From contig JAQBQC010000358.1 in NCBI GenBank assembly GCA_028287205.1, positions 1 through 5,697 of the forward strand: a stretch of DNA of 5,697 nucleotides, in the 5' to 3' direction. How positions within the stretch are numbered: position 1 is the first letter of the stretch; each line of letters opens with the position of its first letter. A program made the position numbers and the translations under genes. The stretch is from Gemmatimonadota bacterium (GTDB taxonomy: Bacteria > Gemmatimonadota > Gemmatimonadetes > Gemmatimonadales > Gemmatimonadaceae). This document shows positions 1 to 5,697 of the stretch, piece after piece. A model generated the notes under the pieces. The model saw only the letters and a program-made list of their open reading frames with translations. It was not told the origin of the DNA and ran no database searches.

Positions 1-1439
1 GCTTCAACAAGCGGTTCCGCGCCAAGCCGGACTACGTGCGTCTCGTCCACTCCACGCGTCAGGTGGTGTTCGCCGTGGAGGAGGCAGTCAGGGAGGGGCA
101 CCGGCTCGCCGTGACGAGTGGAGGACACTGTCTCGAGGGATTCGTGTCCGATCCCGTCGTGCGTGTGATCATCGATGTCTCGCCCATGACGCGCATCTAC
201 CATGACCCGGACATGCGTGCGATCGCCGTCGAAGCCGGCGCCACGGTCGGCGAGGCGTTCCAAGCTCTCTTCGACAACTGGGGTGTCGTCGTTCCGCTCG
301 GCGAATATCCGGGGATCGGCATGGGCGGTCACGTGGTCGGCGGCGCGTTCGGTTTCCTCTGCCGGCAGCTCGGTCTCGCGGCGGACTATCTGTACGCGGT
401 CGAGGTTGTCACCGTCGACGTCGACGGACGGGCGAGCAGTGTGGTGGCCTCGCGAGAGGCATCCGATCCGTCGCGCGACCTCTGGTGGGCGCACACCGGC
501 GGTGGCGGTGGGAACTTCGGCATCGTCACGCGCTACTGGTTTCGTTCGCCCGATGTAATCGGCGATGATCCCACGCGTCTCTTGCCGCGCGCGCCCGAGT
601 CGATCACGACGTTCAAGGCGGAGTGGAGCTGGAGCGACGTCAATCAGGCGTCGTTTCTGAGGTTACTGTAAAATCACGGTAGCTGGTGCGAGCAAAACAG
701 CGGCGCCGATTCGCCGAACGCTTCGCTCTTCACGCTCCTCGAGATTCATCGCAAGCAATTCGGCAAGATCATCAACCGTGGAGTGACCACCGCTGGCGCC
801 GATGCCGATCGGCAGATCGAGAATCACCTCGCCGCGCTGAGCGAAGGGCTCATTGCGCCGAGTGGGCGCGAGATGGCGCGAGTGTCGTGGCTCGACTTTG
901 CCTTGAACCCGATGCCGGAGCTGTTCACCATGCCACCGGGCGGAGTGAGTGCGAAAGTGAAGGACGCGCTGCTTCGGAAACGATTCACGGATCGCCAGAT
1001 CGGGGTCGCGCACGACTATCTCACCCGCACCGACTTCGACATCATGGGTGGTGTGCTCGGGCTCGCGACCTATGGAGGGCGCGTCAACACCGTTGCGCGC
1101 GATGCAACTGCGTCTTCCCAGCGCGATTCGATTCTCGACACGGCATGCAACACCGGGTGGCTGGATCCACGCGAAGAGGAAGCGAATCTGAAGTGGGTGC
1201 GTGCGTTCTATCGAGAGCTGTTCGCGGAGAGCGGTGGCGTGCCGATACCCGGTGAGGCGTACGAGGGATCGCTCATCAATCATCCAGATACCGATCATGC
1301 GGACCCTTCGTTCAATAAATCCGGCGTGCCCTGGCACGCGTTGTACTACAACGAGAACTATCCGCGGCTGCAACAGATCAAGGCGCGATGGGATCCGCGC
1401 AACGTGTTCAAGCATGCGCTGTCGATTCGGCCGCGATGA
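1..1439 (+). pseudogene. Berberine-bridge-enzyme-like FAD-dependent oxidoreductase, 5'-partial, interrupted by one in-frame TAA
   Basis: The reading frame is open from base 3 and continues upstream of the window. The N-terminal half is an FAD_binding_4 (PCMH-type) domain: an entry segment FNKRFRAKPDYV, then SGGHC with the His at 126-128 that in this family carries covalent FAD, then PGIGMGGHVVGGAFGF, and GGGGGNFGIVT near 499-531. The C-terminal half has the BBE-domain ending: WHALYYNENYPRL, then KARWDPRNVFKHALSI just before the TGA at 1437-1439. About 477 sense codons are visible; family members are about 480-560 residues, so little is missing upstream. Such enzymes oxidise alcohols, sugars or amine/phenolic natural products using FAD and usually O2; the substrate here cannot be read. 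The TAA at 669-671 falls between the FAD domain and the substrate/BBE part with no frame change, so translation should give a truncated, probably inactive protein. A sequencing error or a very recent mutation are the simplest explanations. The GTG at 36 is internal, not the start. Confidence 0.85.
669..671 (+). other. Premature in-frame TAA stop codon within the oxidoreductase
   Basis: The frame reads ASFLRLL, then TAA, then NHGSWCEQNS, and family-like sequence continues without interruption for about 255 codons. One base change from AAA, CAA or GAA would create this codon, so Lys, Gln or Glu are the single-step ancestors. TAA followed by A is a normal, efficient stop context. I see no selenocysteine codon or slippery run to suggest recoding. 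Confidence 0.9.
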
Positions 1440-1473
1440 CGCGCGCCGGTGACAGGCACGAGTCAGCGACACC

Positions 1474-1480
1474 AGGAGGT
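1474..1480 (+). promoter_or_regulatory. Strong Shine-Dalgarno AGGAGGT fixing the start at 1485
   Basis: AGGAGGT is a near-perfect match to the anti-Shine-Dalgarno sequence. It lies 4 nt before the ATG at 1485. It decides against the in-frame GTG at 1449, which has no comparable site. It is the strongest ribosome site in the window, so this gene may be translated efficiently even if the upstream oxidoreductase is broken. Confidence 0.85.
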
Positions 1481-1484
1481 AATC

Positions 1485-1946
1485 ATGGCTGATGCCACAG
1501 AGGCTGCGGGCGTCCTGCTCAAGTTGTACGAGCTTCGAACGGAGCCGGCGCTTCGCCAGGCACGTTCGTGGTTTGCATTCGAATTTCATCCGACTACCGC
1601 GCGCGACGTTCTGTCCACGTGGCTCGGTCCGGGTCATGCGAGCGCGCCATATCGAATGGTCACGACGTACTGGGACATGGCAGCGTCGCTCGTGATCCAG
1701 GGTGCCATCCCCGCGGAGATGTTCAACGACGCCAACACCGAACATTTCGCGCTCTTCGCCAAGCTGCGGCCCTTTCTCACCGAGATTCGCGCCGCGACGA
1801 ACTATCCCGACTACCTGAATAGTCTCGAACGAGTCGTCGGGATGGCACCGCAACCCGAGGACCGCATCGCGATCTTCGAGCGCTACATGACCCGTCAACG
1901 CGCGTTGGCGGCCGAGGGCAAGCAGCGCACCACGTATCCGGAATGA
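1485..1946 (+). CDS. Conserved-looking hypothetical protein, 153 aa, soluble and helical
   Basis: I do not recognise a named family. The 153-residue product has no signal peptide and no membrane segment, and looks alpha-helical with many aromatic residues. Visible blocks are an N-terminal helix LLKLYELRTEPALRQARSWF (about residues 11-30), FHPTTARDVLSTWLGPG (34-50), YRMVTTYWDMAASLVIQGAI (56-75), MFNDANTEHFALFAKL (79-94) and a basic C-terminal helix (about 127-147). The dense, evenly spaced aromatics and charges argue for a real folded protein. The start is set by AGGAGGT 4 nt upstream of the ATG. It begins 45 nt after the oxidoreductase stop and overlaps the following membrane-protein gene by 4 nt (ATGA), so it is probably co-transcribed with both and translationally coupled to the latter. 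A cytosolic partner of that membrane protein is plausible from context only. Function unknown. Confidence 0.85.
   Translation: MADATEAAGVLLKLYELRTEPALRQARSWFAFEFHPTTARDVLSTWLGPGHASAPYRMVTTYWDMAASLVIQGAIPAEMFNDANTEHFALFAKLRPFLTEIRAATNYPDYLNSLERVVGMAPQPEDRIAIFERYMTRQRALAAEGKQRTTYPE
1943..1946 (+). promoter_or_regulatory. ATGA stop/start overlap (translational coupling)
   Basis: The ATG of the membrane-protein gene (1943-1945) and the TGA of the preceding gene (1944-1946) share bases. The closest purine-rich run (GAGGGC near 1914-1919) is over 20 nt away, too far to serve as a ribosome site. Reinitiation by terminating ribosomes is the likely mode, giving linked amounts of the two proteins. Confidence 0.75.
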
Positions 1947-2389
1947 CGAAGATCAGACGAATTCTCGCGGTAACCCTCGGCCTCACGCTCACGGGCGCGA
2001 TAGTCGGTGCGGCCATCGGTGCGATCGTTCTGTTGGGGTGGGTGAGCGCGACAAGATCTCCTGGAAGTCCGTTCCCCGTCGCAGAGCTGCTCGGGATCGG
2101 TGCGATCTTTGGCGCTTACATCGGCGCTGTGATCGCGCCCATCGCAGCGTGGACTCTCCTCAGGCGAGTGCCGCTCGGGCGCGCGATCGCCGGCGCAGCT
2201 ATCGGAACAGCGATCGGCGCCGTCGTTGGGGGATTGATCGCGCCCATCGGTCCTATCATTGGAGGAATTGCAGGATTCGTCGGAGGAGCACTCTATCTAC
2301 GCTTCATCGTAGCGCCACGGCTCGCACGACATCGCGCGTCGAACGAGTTACCTGCTGACTTGCGATCGCCAATGCAGCTCGATGAGTGA
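1943..2389 (+). CDS. Small glycine-zipper integral membrane protein, 148 aa, function unknown
   Basis: The product starts with a short basic head (MTKIRR) and then has hydrophobic segments at about residues 7-34, 47-73, 81-102 and 103-121, giving three to four membrane passes, with a polar tail at 122-148. Every hydrophobic segment carries GxxxG repeats: G18/G22/G26, G53/G57/G61, G84/G88/G92/G96 and G103/G107/G111/G115. Such zippers mediate tight helix packing or oligomerisation in membranes and occur in some pore-forming or stress-related small proteins; no specific function follows. The loop Arg74-Arg75 after segment 2 suggests a cytoplasmic face by the positive-inside rule. The ATG overlaps the preceding stop (ATGA, 1943-1946) and has no Shine-Dalgarno of its own at normal spacing, so expression probably relies on reinitiation after the upstream gene. 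The lack of a recognisable domain leaves the role open. Confidence 0.8.
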   Translation: MTKIRRILAVTLGLTLTGAIVGAAIGAIVLLGWVSATRSPGSPFPVAELLGIGAIFGAYIGAVIAPIAAWTLLRRVPLGRAIAGAAIGTAIGAVVGGLIAPIGPIIGGIAGFVGGALYLRFIVAPRLARHRASNELPADLRSPMQLDE

Positions 2390-2400
2390 TCTGAAAATAC

Positions 2401-2428
2401 GCGGACGCACTTCGAAGCGGGCGTCCGC
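2401..2428 (-). terminator. Stem-loop terminator in the convergent gap, best oriented for the LMF gene
   Basis: GCGGACGC (2401-2408) pairs perfectly with GCGTCCGC (2421-2428) around a 12-nt loop. Read on the - strand, the stem is followed by GTATTTTCAG, a modest U-run, and lies 14 nt after the LMF stop codon. Read on the + strand it is followed by CATTCTGTG, which has no U-run, so termination of the left-hand operon would be weaker or factor-dependent. It occupies most of the 53-bp gap between two converging genes. Confidence 0.6.
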
Positions 2429-2442
2429 CATTCTGTGCGCCC

Positions 2443-4038
2443 TTACTCTCCCGTCGCCGGCGTAAACACCACCCTTCCATCCGGCTGCCGCGTCACCACG
2501 CCAGCAAACTCGCCGAGAAATTCGCGGGTCCACCACGCGCCAGTTTTTCGTTTTGCTTCCGGGCTGGTGAACCAGTACTGCCACCGGACCGTTCGGACCA
2601 TCGCGGGCGGATGTCCGTTGAACGGATCGCGCCGGAAGAGCGAGATCACCTCGTCGCTTCCTTCCACGAGCCGTGCCTGCGCCGCGACGACCCATGGCGA
2701 CGCCTGCCACGGCCCAAGCGATGCGAACCAGAGGTTCCACTCGAAGCGCGGTTGATACGGCGCATAGATTTTGGGACGCTCCATCGGATCCTGCGGCTTG
2801 TAGCGAAACGGATACGCGATCCACGTGCGACCGCCGTCGTTGCTCCCCTGAAACTCGATCTCGTAACGCTGTTCCGTCATCGTCGCGAACAAACCATACG
2901 CATTCGCGATGCGGAAGGGAGCCAGCGCGCGCTCCGGCGCAGCGAGAATGCTCCTGGATCCCGGCGCGAGAAACGCCCAGAACGTCGCGTAGAAAATCCA
3001 GCCGAGCATGAGCCCCTCGATGAGTACGCGCCCGCGCGAACGCGGAATGACATTCGTGACGCGAACCAGATCGGGGCGCAGGCCCGCATGCTCGGACGTC
3101 TCCGCTGTCGCGCGACCGCGTCGTCGGAAAACGGCCGCAATCCACGCAATCGCCCGATCGTCGAGCAGCAGCACGCCGAGCACCAGCACGAGATAGTTCA
3201 GGAACGCGTAGTTCGCGGTTGCGATGATGCCGATCTGCAGCGCCGTAACGACGACGAAGCACGCAAGCCGAACGCGGTGCGGCATGAACACCGCCCACAC
3301 CACGAAGAGCTCGACCACGAGCGTGAGCGCGACAGTGGCCGCGTGAAACCAGTGCGGAAAATGCTGGACGTACCATCCGGGCCACGCTGGAAGCGGCCCG
3401 TTCTGATAGTACGCGTCCATCGCGGTGAAGTTGCGCCAGTGCACGTCGCCGCTCATGAGCTTCACGAGTCCCGATTCGAAGTAGATTCGGAACCATTCCC
3501 AGCGTAGCATGAACAGACTGATGCGCGACGGCGGGTCGTGCGCGCCAAGTCCGGGGCGAATGCCGCGTGGCGCGAACCAGATGGAGATGAACCCGGCCTC
3601 CAGCAGCATCCCGTCGGACTGATACGACGAAAAATCCTGCAGCACCGCGACGAAAGAGAGAAAGATCAGCGTGCAGGCTGCGGTCATCACGCGTGGCCAG
3701 ATGTTCGCCACGAGCAGAAGCGAGCACACGATGCCCACTGCGACCGCCGCCGTCAGCGCCCTGTCTCCCGATTGCAGCCAGAAAAGACTCGGCGCATACC
3801 AGAATCGCGACAGGCCGTGTAGCGCGTCGCTCACCTCGTGGAGATACGGGCCGGCCGGAAGGATGCCGCGCTCGCCGATCAATCCATGGACCTGTCGCGC
3901 GAGCGAGTAGAAGGCTGAGAAAAAAATCAGCCCGAGCGCCCGCAGAAAGATCCAGCGCGGCACGAGTACATCCGTGGCGCGCGCCTCCAGGGCCCGAAAC
4001 AGCGAGCGCGCGTTTGCCTCGTATGGCTCAGCAGCCAC
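2443..4038 (-). CDS. Lipase maturation factor (LMF1) family integral membrane protein, 531 aa
   Basis: Vertebrate LMF1 is an ER membrane protein needed for folding of lipoprotein lipases; bacterial homologues sit in the inner membrane and their role is largely undefined. The N-terminal two thirds is multi-pass, with hydrophobic stretches at about residues 30-47, 93-111, 118-133, 145-157, 233-252, 257-276, 278-292 and 339-357. Family-like blocks are SYQSDGMLLEAGF (138-150), LRWEWFRIYFESGLVKLMSGD (178-198) and PLPAWPGWYVQHFPHWFH (215-232). The C-terminal soluble part has the clearest signature: FRIANAYGLFATMT (375-388), YEIEFQGSNDGG (392-403), YPFRYKPQDP (409-418), FEWNLWFASLG (432-442) and WQYWFT (486-491). 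The start is the GTG at 4038, preceded by GGGAG with 7-nt spacing; the frame stays open upstream to 4296, but that extension would enter the divergent kinase gene and is polar, Arg-rich and unlike the family. No lipase gene is in view, so the client is unknown. Transcribed divergently from the kinase. Confidence 0.9.
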   Translation of the reverse strand: MAAEPYEANARSLFRALEARATDVLVPRWIFLRALGLIFFSAFYSLARQVHGLIGERGILPAGPYLHEVSDALHGLSRFWYAPSLFWLQSGDRALTAAVAVGIVCSLLLVANIWPRVMTAACTLIFLSFVAVLQDFSSYQSDGMLLEAGFISIWFAPRGIRPGLGAHDPPSRISLFMLRWEWFRIYFESGLVKLMSGDVHWRNFTAMDAYYQNGPLPAWPGWYVQHFPHWFHAATVALTLVVELFVVWAVFMPHRVRLACFVVVTALQIGIIATANYAFLNYLVLVLGVLLLDDRAIAWIAAVFRRRGRATAETSEHAGLRPDLVRVTNVIPRSRGRVLIEGLMLGWIFYATFWAFLAPGSRSILAAPERALAPFRIANAYGLFATMTEQRYEIEFQGSNDGGRTWIAYPFRYKPQDPMERPKIYAPYQPRFEWNLWFASLGPWQASPWVVAAQARLVEGSDEVISLFRRDPFNGHPPAMVRTVRWQYWFTSPEAKRKTGAWWTREFLGEFAGVVTRQPDGRVVFTPATGE

Positions 4039-4045
4039 GTGTCCT

Positions 4046-4050
4046 CTCCC
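4046..4050 (-). promoter_or_regulatory. Ribosome binding site GGGAG for the LMF gene
   Basis: On the - strand GGGAGAGGACAC directly precedes the GTG at 4038, placing GGGAG 7 nt from the start codon. The next in-frame Met lies over 100 residues inside the protein, past the first membrane segment, so this GTG is the only sensible start. Confidence 0.65.
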
Positions 4051-4207
4051 GTACGCTGTCCGAGCGCGCCGGCTCGTGTAGATTGCAGCTGTCGCAAGCG
4101 TTGCGCCCCTACGCGTCCAAGTCCCGAACGAACGTCGCAATGCACGGCGGGCAGCGGACGCACGATGATCGCTGCGCTCGCCTCCGGCACGTGAACACCC
4201 CCTGCGC

Positions 4208-4235
4208 TTGACCTCGAGCCAGGTATGGCCATAAG
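4208..4235 (+). promoter_or_regulatory. Candidate sigma70-type promoter for the kinase gene
   Basis: TTGACC (4208-4213) matches the -35 consensus at five of six bases. A 16-nt spacer leads to CATAAG (4230-4235), four of six against TATAAT. Transcription would begin near 4242, only about 6 nt before the ATG, so the mRNA would be nearly leaderless and would lose most of the AAGGTG ribosome site. It is therefore either a short-leader promoter or a chance match, with the true start farther upstream. Confidence 0.3.
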
Positions 4236-4236
4236 T

Positions 4237-4242
4237 AAGGTG
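4237..4242 (+). promoter_or_regulatory. Ribosome binding site AAGGTG for the kinase
   Basis: AAGGTG sits 5 nt before the ATG at 4248. An in-frame TAA at 4236-4238 lies immediately upstream, so 4248 is the first possible start codon in the frame. A GTG at 4263 is an alternative without a better ribosome site. Confidence 0.6.
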
Positions 4243-4247
4243 TTCCC

Positions 4248-5697
4248 ATGGACGGAGCTCGCGTGTCGACTGCGCTTCAGGATCGGCTACAGGCAACTCT
4301 TGGCGACGCCTACACGGTGGAGCGCGAGCTGTCCCCGGGTGGGATGAGCCGCCTCTTTCTGGCGACGGAGCAAGCGCTCGACCGAAAGGTCGTGGTGAAG
4401 CTGCTTCCGCCGGAGCTGGCCACCGAGCACAGCGCGCAGCGCTTTCAACGCGAGATGCTCGTCACGGCGAGGCTGCAACACGCGCACATTCTGCCCGTGC
4501 TCTCCGCAGGCGCGCGCGAAGGGCTGATCTATTACGTGACGCCGTACGTCGCCGGTGATTCGCTGAGGCATCGCATCGCGACGCAGGGCGCCCTTCCGAT
4601 CGATGAGGTAATTCGACTGCTGCGCGAAGTTGCCGACGCACTCGCCTTCGCGCACGAGCGCGATGTGGTTCACCGCGATCTCAAGCCGGACAACATCTTC
4701 ATCCAGCACGGACACGCGATTCTCGCGGACTTCGGCATCGCGCGCGCAGTCGAGCAGGCGACCCGTGGCACTCCCGCCGAGCGCCTCACGAGAACGGGGC
4801 TCGGCCTGGGAACGCCGGGCTACATGTCGCCCGAGCAGCTCGCAGGTGATCCCGATGTGGATGCGCGCGCCGACATCTATGCGATGGGCATCGTCGCGTA
4901 CGAGATGCTGTCGGGTCATCCGCCATTCCCCGGACGCTCGCCCGCGAAGCTGATCGTCGCTCACATGACCGAGAAGCCGGAGCCCGTGACGACGTACAGA
5001 ACGGACGCGCCGCCACAGCTTTCCGAGCTGATCGTTCGTTGTCTCGAGAAGGATCCTGCCGATCGGTGGCAAACGGTCGAGGAGCTGATGCCGTCGCTCG
5101 AGGAGCTCGTCATCTCGCAGGCCAGTCGCGGCGGATCGAGAGCCACGAGTGAACGGATCATCGATACAACCGCGATGGCGGCTGCATCGCGCCTGGGTGA
5201 GAGACTGAAGACTGGTCTGCAGGCGTTCGAGCGAGGTGACTGGCACGAAGCGTTCGATGCACTCAGCGCCGCGGACGCCTCGGGCGCGCTCCTGCCGCGT
5301 GATCTCGAGCGGCTCGCGGAGGCGGCGTGGTGGATCGGCAAGAGCGAGGACTCCATCAAGATGCGCGAGCGGGTGTACGCGCTGTATCTCGAGAACGGCG
5401 ACGCAGACCGCGCCGCCGCTGTGGCGCTCGCGGTCGCGGAGGACTACTTCCACAAGCTGGCGCGCTCGGTGGCGCACGGGTGGTTGCAACGCGCCGAGCG
5501 CCATCTGGAGGGGCTGCCCGAGACCATCCAGCACGGATGGATGGCGCGCATCAAGTCCATGCTCGCGCTGGGCGAGGAGAAGGATATGGAGCGTGCCTGG
5601 GCACTCGCGGGCGACGCACTCGACATCGCGCGCCGGCTGGGCGATCGCGATCTGCAGATGCTCGCACTACAGGACCGCGGCCGGATGCTCGTGACGC
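4248..5697 (+). CDS. Serine/threonine protein kinase fused to a C-terminal helical-repeat (TPR-like) module, 3'-partial
   Basis: The first 483 codons are visible and the gene continues beyond the window. Residues about 22-286 form a bacterial Hanks-type kinase domain that transfers ATP phosphate to Ser/Thr. Seen are the VVVKLL lysine (K51), helix C glutamate (E69), HRDLKPDN (142-149, D144 and N149), DFG (161-163), GTPGYMSPEQ (188-197) and DARADIYAMG (205-214). The HRD arginine implies activation by loop phosphorylation; T181, T183 and T189 are candidates. The glycine loop is odd: LSPGGMSRLF (28-37) keeps only one of three canonical glycines. After a linker (about 287-320), GDWHEAFDALSAAD begins near residue 330 and leads into repeats with LERLAEAAWWIG, GWLQRAERHLEG and ALDIARRLGDRDLQ. 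These resemble the repeat region of LuxR-type regulators and nucleotide cyclases, and probably serve to sense a ligand or bind a protein. No membrane segment is visible. Style suggests Gemmatimonadota. Confidence 0.93.
   Translation, partial: MDGARVSTALQDRLQATLGDAYTVERELSPGGMSRLFLATEQALDRKVVVKLLPPELATEHSAQRFQREMLVTARLQHAHILPVLSAGAREGLIYYVTPYVAGDSLRHRIATQGALPIDEVIRLLREVADALAFAHERDVVHRDLKPDNIFIQHGHAILADFGIARAVEQATRGTPAERLTRTGLGLGTPGYMSPEQLAGDPDVDARADIYAMGIVAYEMLSGHPPFPGRSPAKLIVAHMTEKPEPVTTYRTDAPPQLSELIVRCLEKDPADRWQTVEELMPSLEELVISQASRGGSRATSERIIDTTAMAAASRLGERLKTGLQAFERGDWHEAFDALSAADASGALLPRDLERLAEAAWWIGKSEDSIKMRERVYALYLENGDADRAAAVALAVAEDYFHKLARSVAHGWLQRAERHLEGLPETIQHGWMARIKSMLALGEEKDMERAWALAGDALDIARRLGDRDLQMLALQDRGRMLVT

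Larger units (their letters stand above)
4039..4247. promoter_or_regulatory. Divergent intergenic region between the LMF and kinase genes
   Basis: These 209 bp must hold the promoters of both outward-facing genes. No coding potential is evident in it. Two small inverted repeats are present: CGCAA-GCG-TTGCG (4093-4105) and CGAGC-GCGCCG-GCTCG (4061-4076). Either could be an operator or a weak hairpin in the LMF leader. A sigma70-like promoter candidate lies at the kinase end. I could not find a convincing -35/-10 pair for the LMF direction. Confidence 0.5.

Noticed and set aside
669..690. Programmed recoding (selenocysteine, pyrrolysine or frameshift) at the internal stop
   Set aside because: The codon is TAA rather than TGA or TAG, the frame does not change, and no convincing downstream stem or slippery run is visible.
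783..1439. Separate gene starting at the GTG at 783
   Set aside because: It is in the same frame as the upstream half and its sequence continues the BBE fold; codons 672-782 also read as family-like protein, and no ribosome site precedes 783.
663..1898. 411-aa open frame on the - strand
   Set aside because: It lies opposite the oxidoreductase and the 153-aa gene, both supported by family similarity or a strong ribosome site. Its product is Arg/His-rich with no domain, as expected for antisense frames in GC-rich DNA.
2611..3507. 298-aa open frame on the + strand across the LMF gene
   Set aside because: Charged, low-complexity antisense translation with no ribosome site or recognisable domain.
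2348..3727. 459-aa open frame on the - strand
   Set aside because: It overlaps the LMF gene in another frame of the same strand. The product is an Arg/Ala/His-rich mixture without hydrophobic segments or motifs, whereas the overlapping frame has clear LMF signatures.
4061..4076. CGAGC-GCGCCG-GCTCG inverted repeat as a terminator
   Set aside because: The stem is only 5 bp with no U-run on either strand, and it lies upstream of both divergent genes.
4039..4296. Extending the LMF protein upstream to the ATG at 4296
   Set aside because: The extra 86 residues are polar and Arg-rich, would overlap the divergent kinase start, and have no family similarity; the GTG at 4038 has a well-spaced ribosome site.
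4287..5534. 415-aa open frame antisense to the kinase
   Set aside because: The + strand frame holds every kinase catalytic motif in order; this one is Arg-rich and featureless.

Overview
The window is GC-rich bacterial chromosome with compact, mostly orthodox genes. The best clue to the host is the serine/threonine kinase at the right end. Its N-lobe pattern (a GGMSR-type nucleotide loop followed by VVVKLLPPEL and a RFxREM helix C) is the style I associate with the large kinase families of Gemmatimonadota. The assignment is from memory of the family, not from a search, so Gemmatimonadota is likely but not proven.

Left block, + strand (1-2389): three consecutive genes that look like one transcription unit. 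The first is the 3' majority of a berberine-bridge-enzyme-like FAD-dependent oxidoreductase, entering from outside the window. It reads perfectly in one frame from base 3 to the stop at 1437-1439, except for a single TAA at 669-671. Next, 45 nt downstream and behind a very strong Shine-Dalgarno, is a 153-residue soluble protein of unknown function. Its stop overlaps (ATGA) the start of a 148-residue glycine-zipper integral membrane protein.

Middle, - strand (4038-2443): a 531-residue multi-pass membrane protein of the lipase maturation factor (LMF1) family, convergent with the left block. A short stem-loop in the 53-bp convergent gap (2390-2442) carries its U-run on the LMF side.

Right block: a 209-bp divergent intergenic region (4039-4247) separates the LMF gene from a + strand serine/threonine protein kinase that runs off the window. 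The kinase has all catalytic residues but a degenerate glycine loop. It is fused to a helical-repeat module resembling those in LuxR-type regulators and nucleotide cyclases.

No tRNA, rRNA, CRISPR array, insertion sequence or phage gene was seen. I do not see a wholly new multi-gene system. The most unusual items are the lone nonsense codon in an otherwise intact oxidoreductase, the membrane protein with three glycine zippers spaced exactly 35 residues apart, and the uncharacterised gene pair coupled through ATGA.
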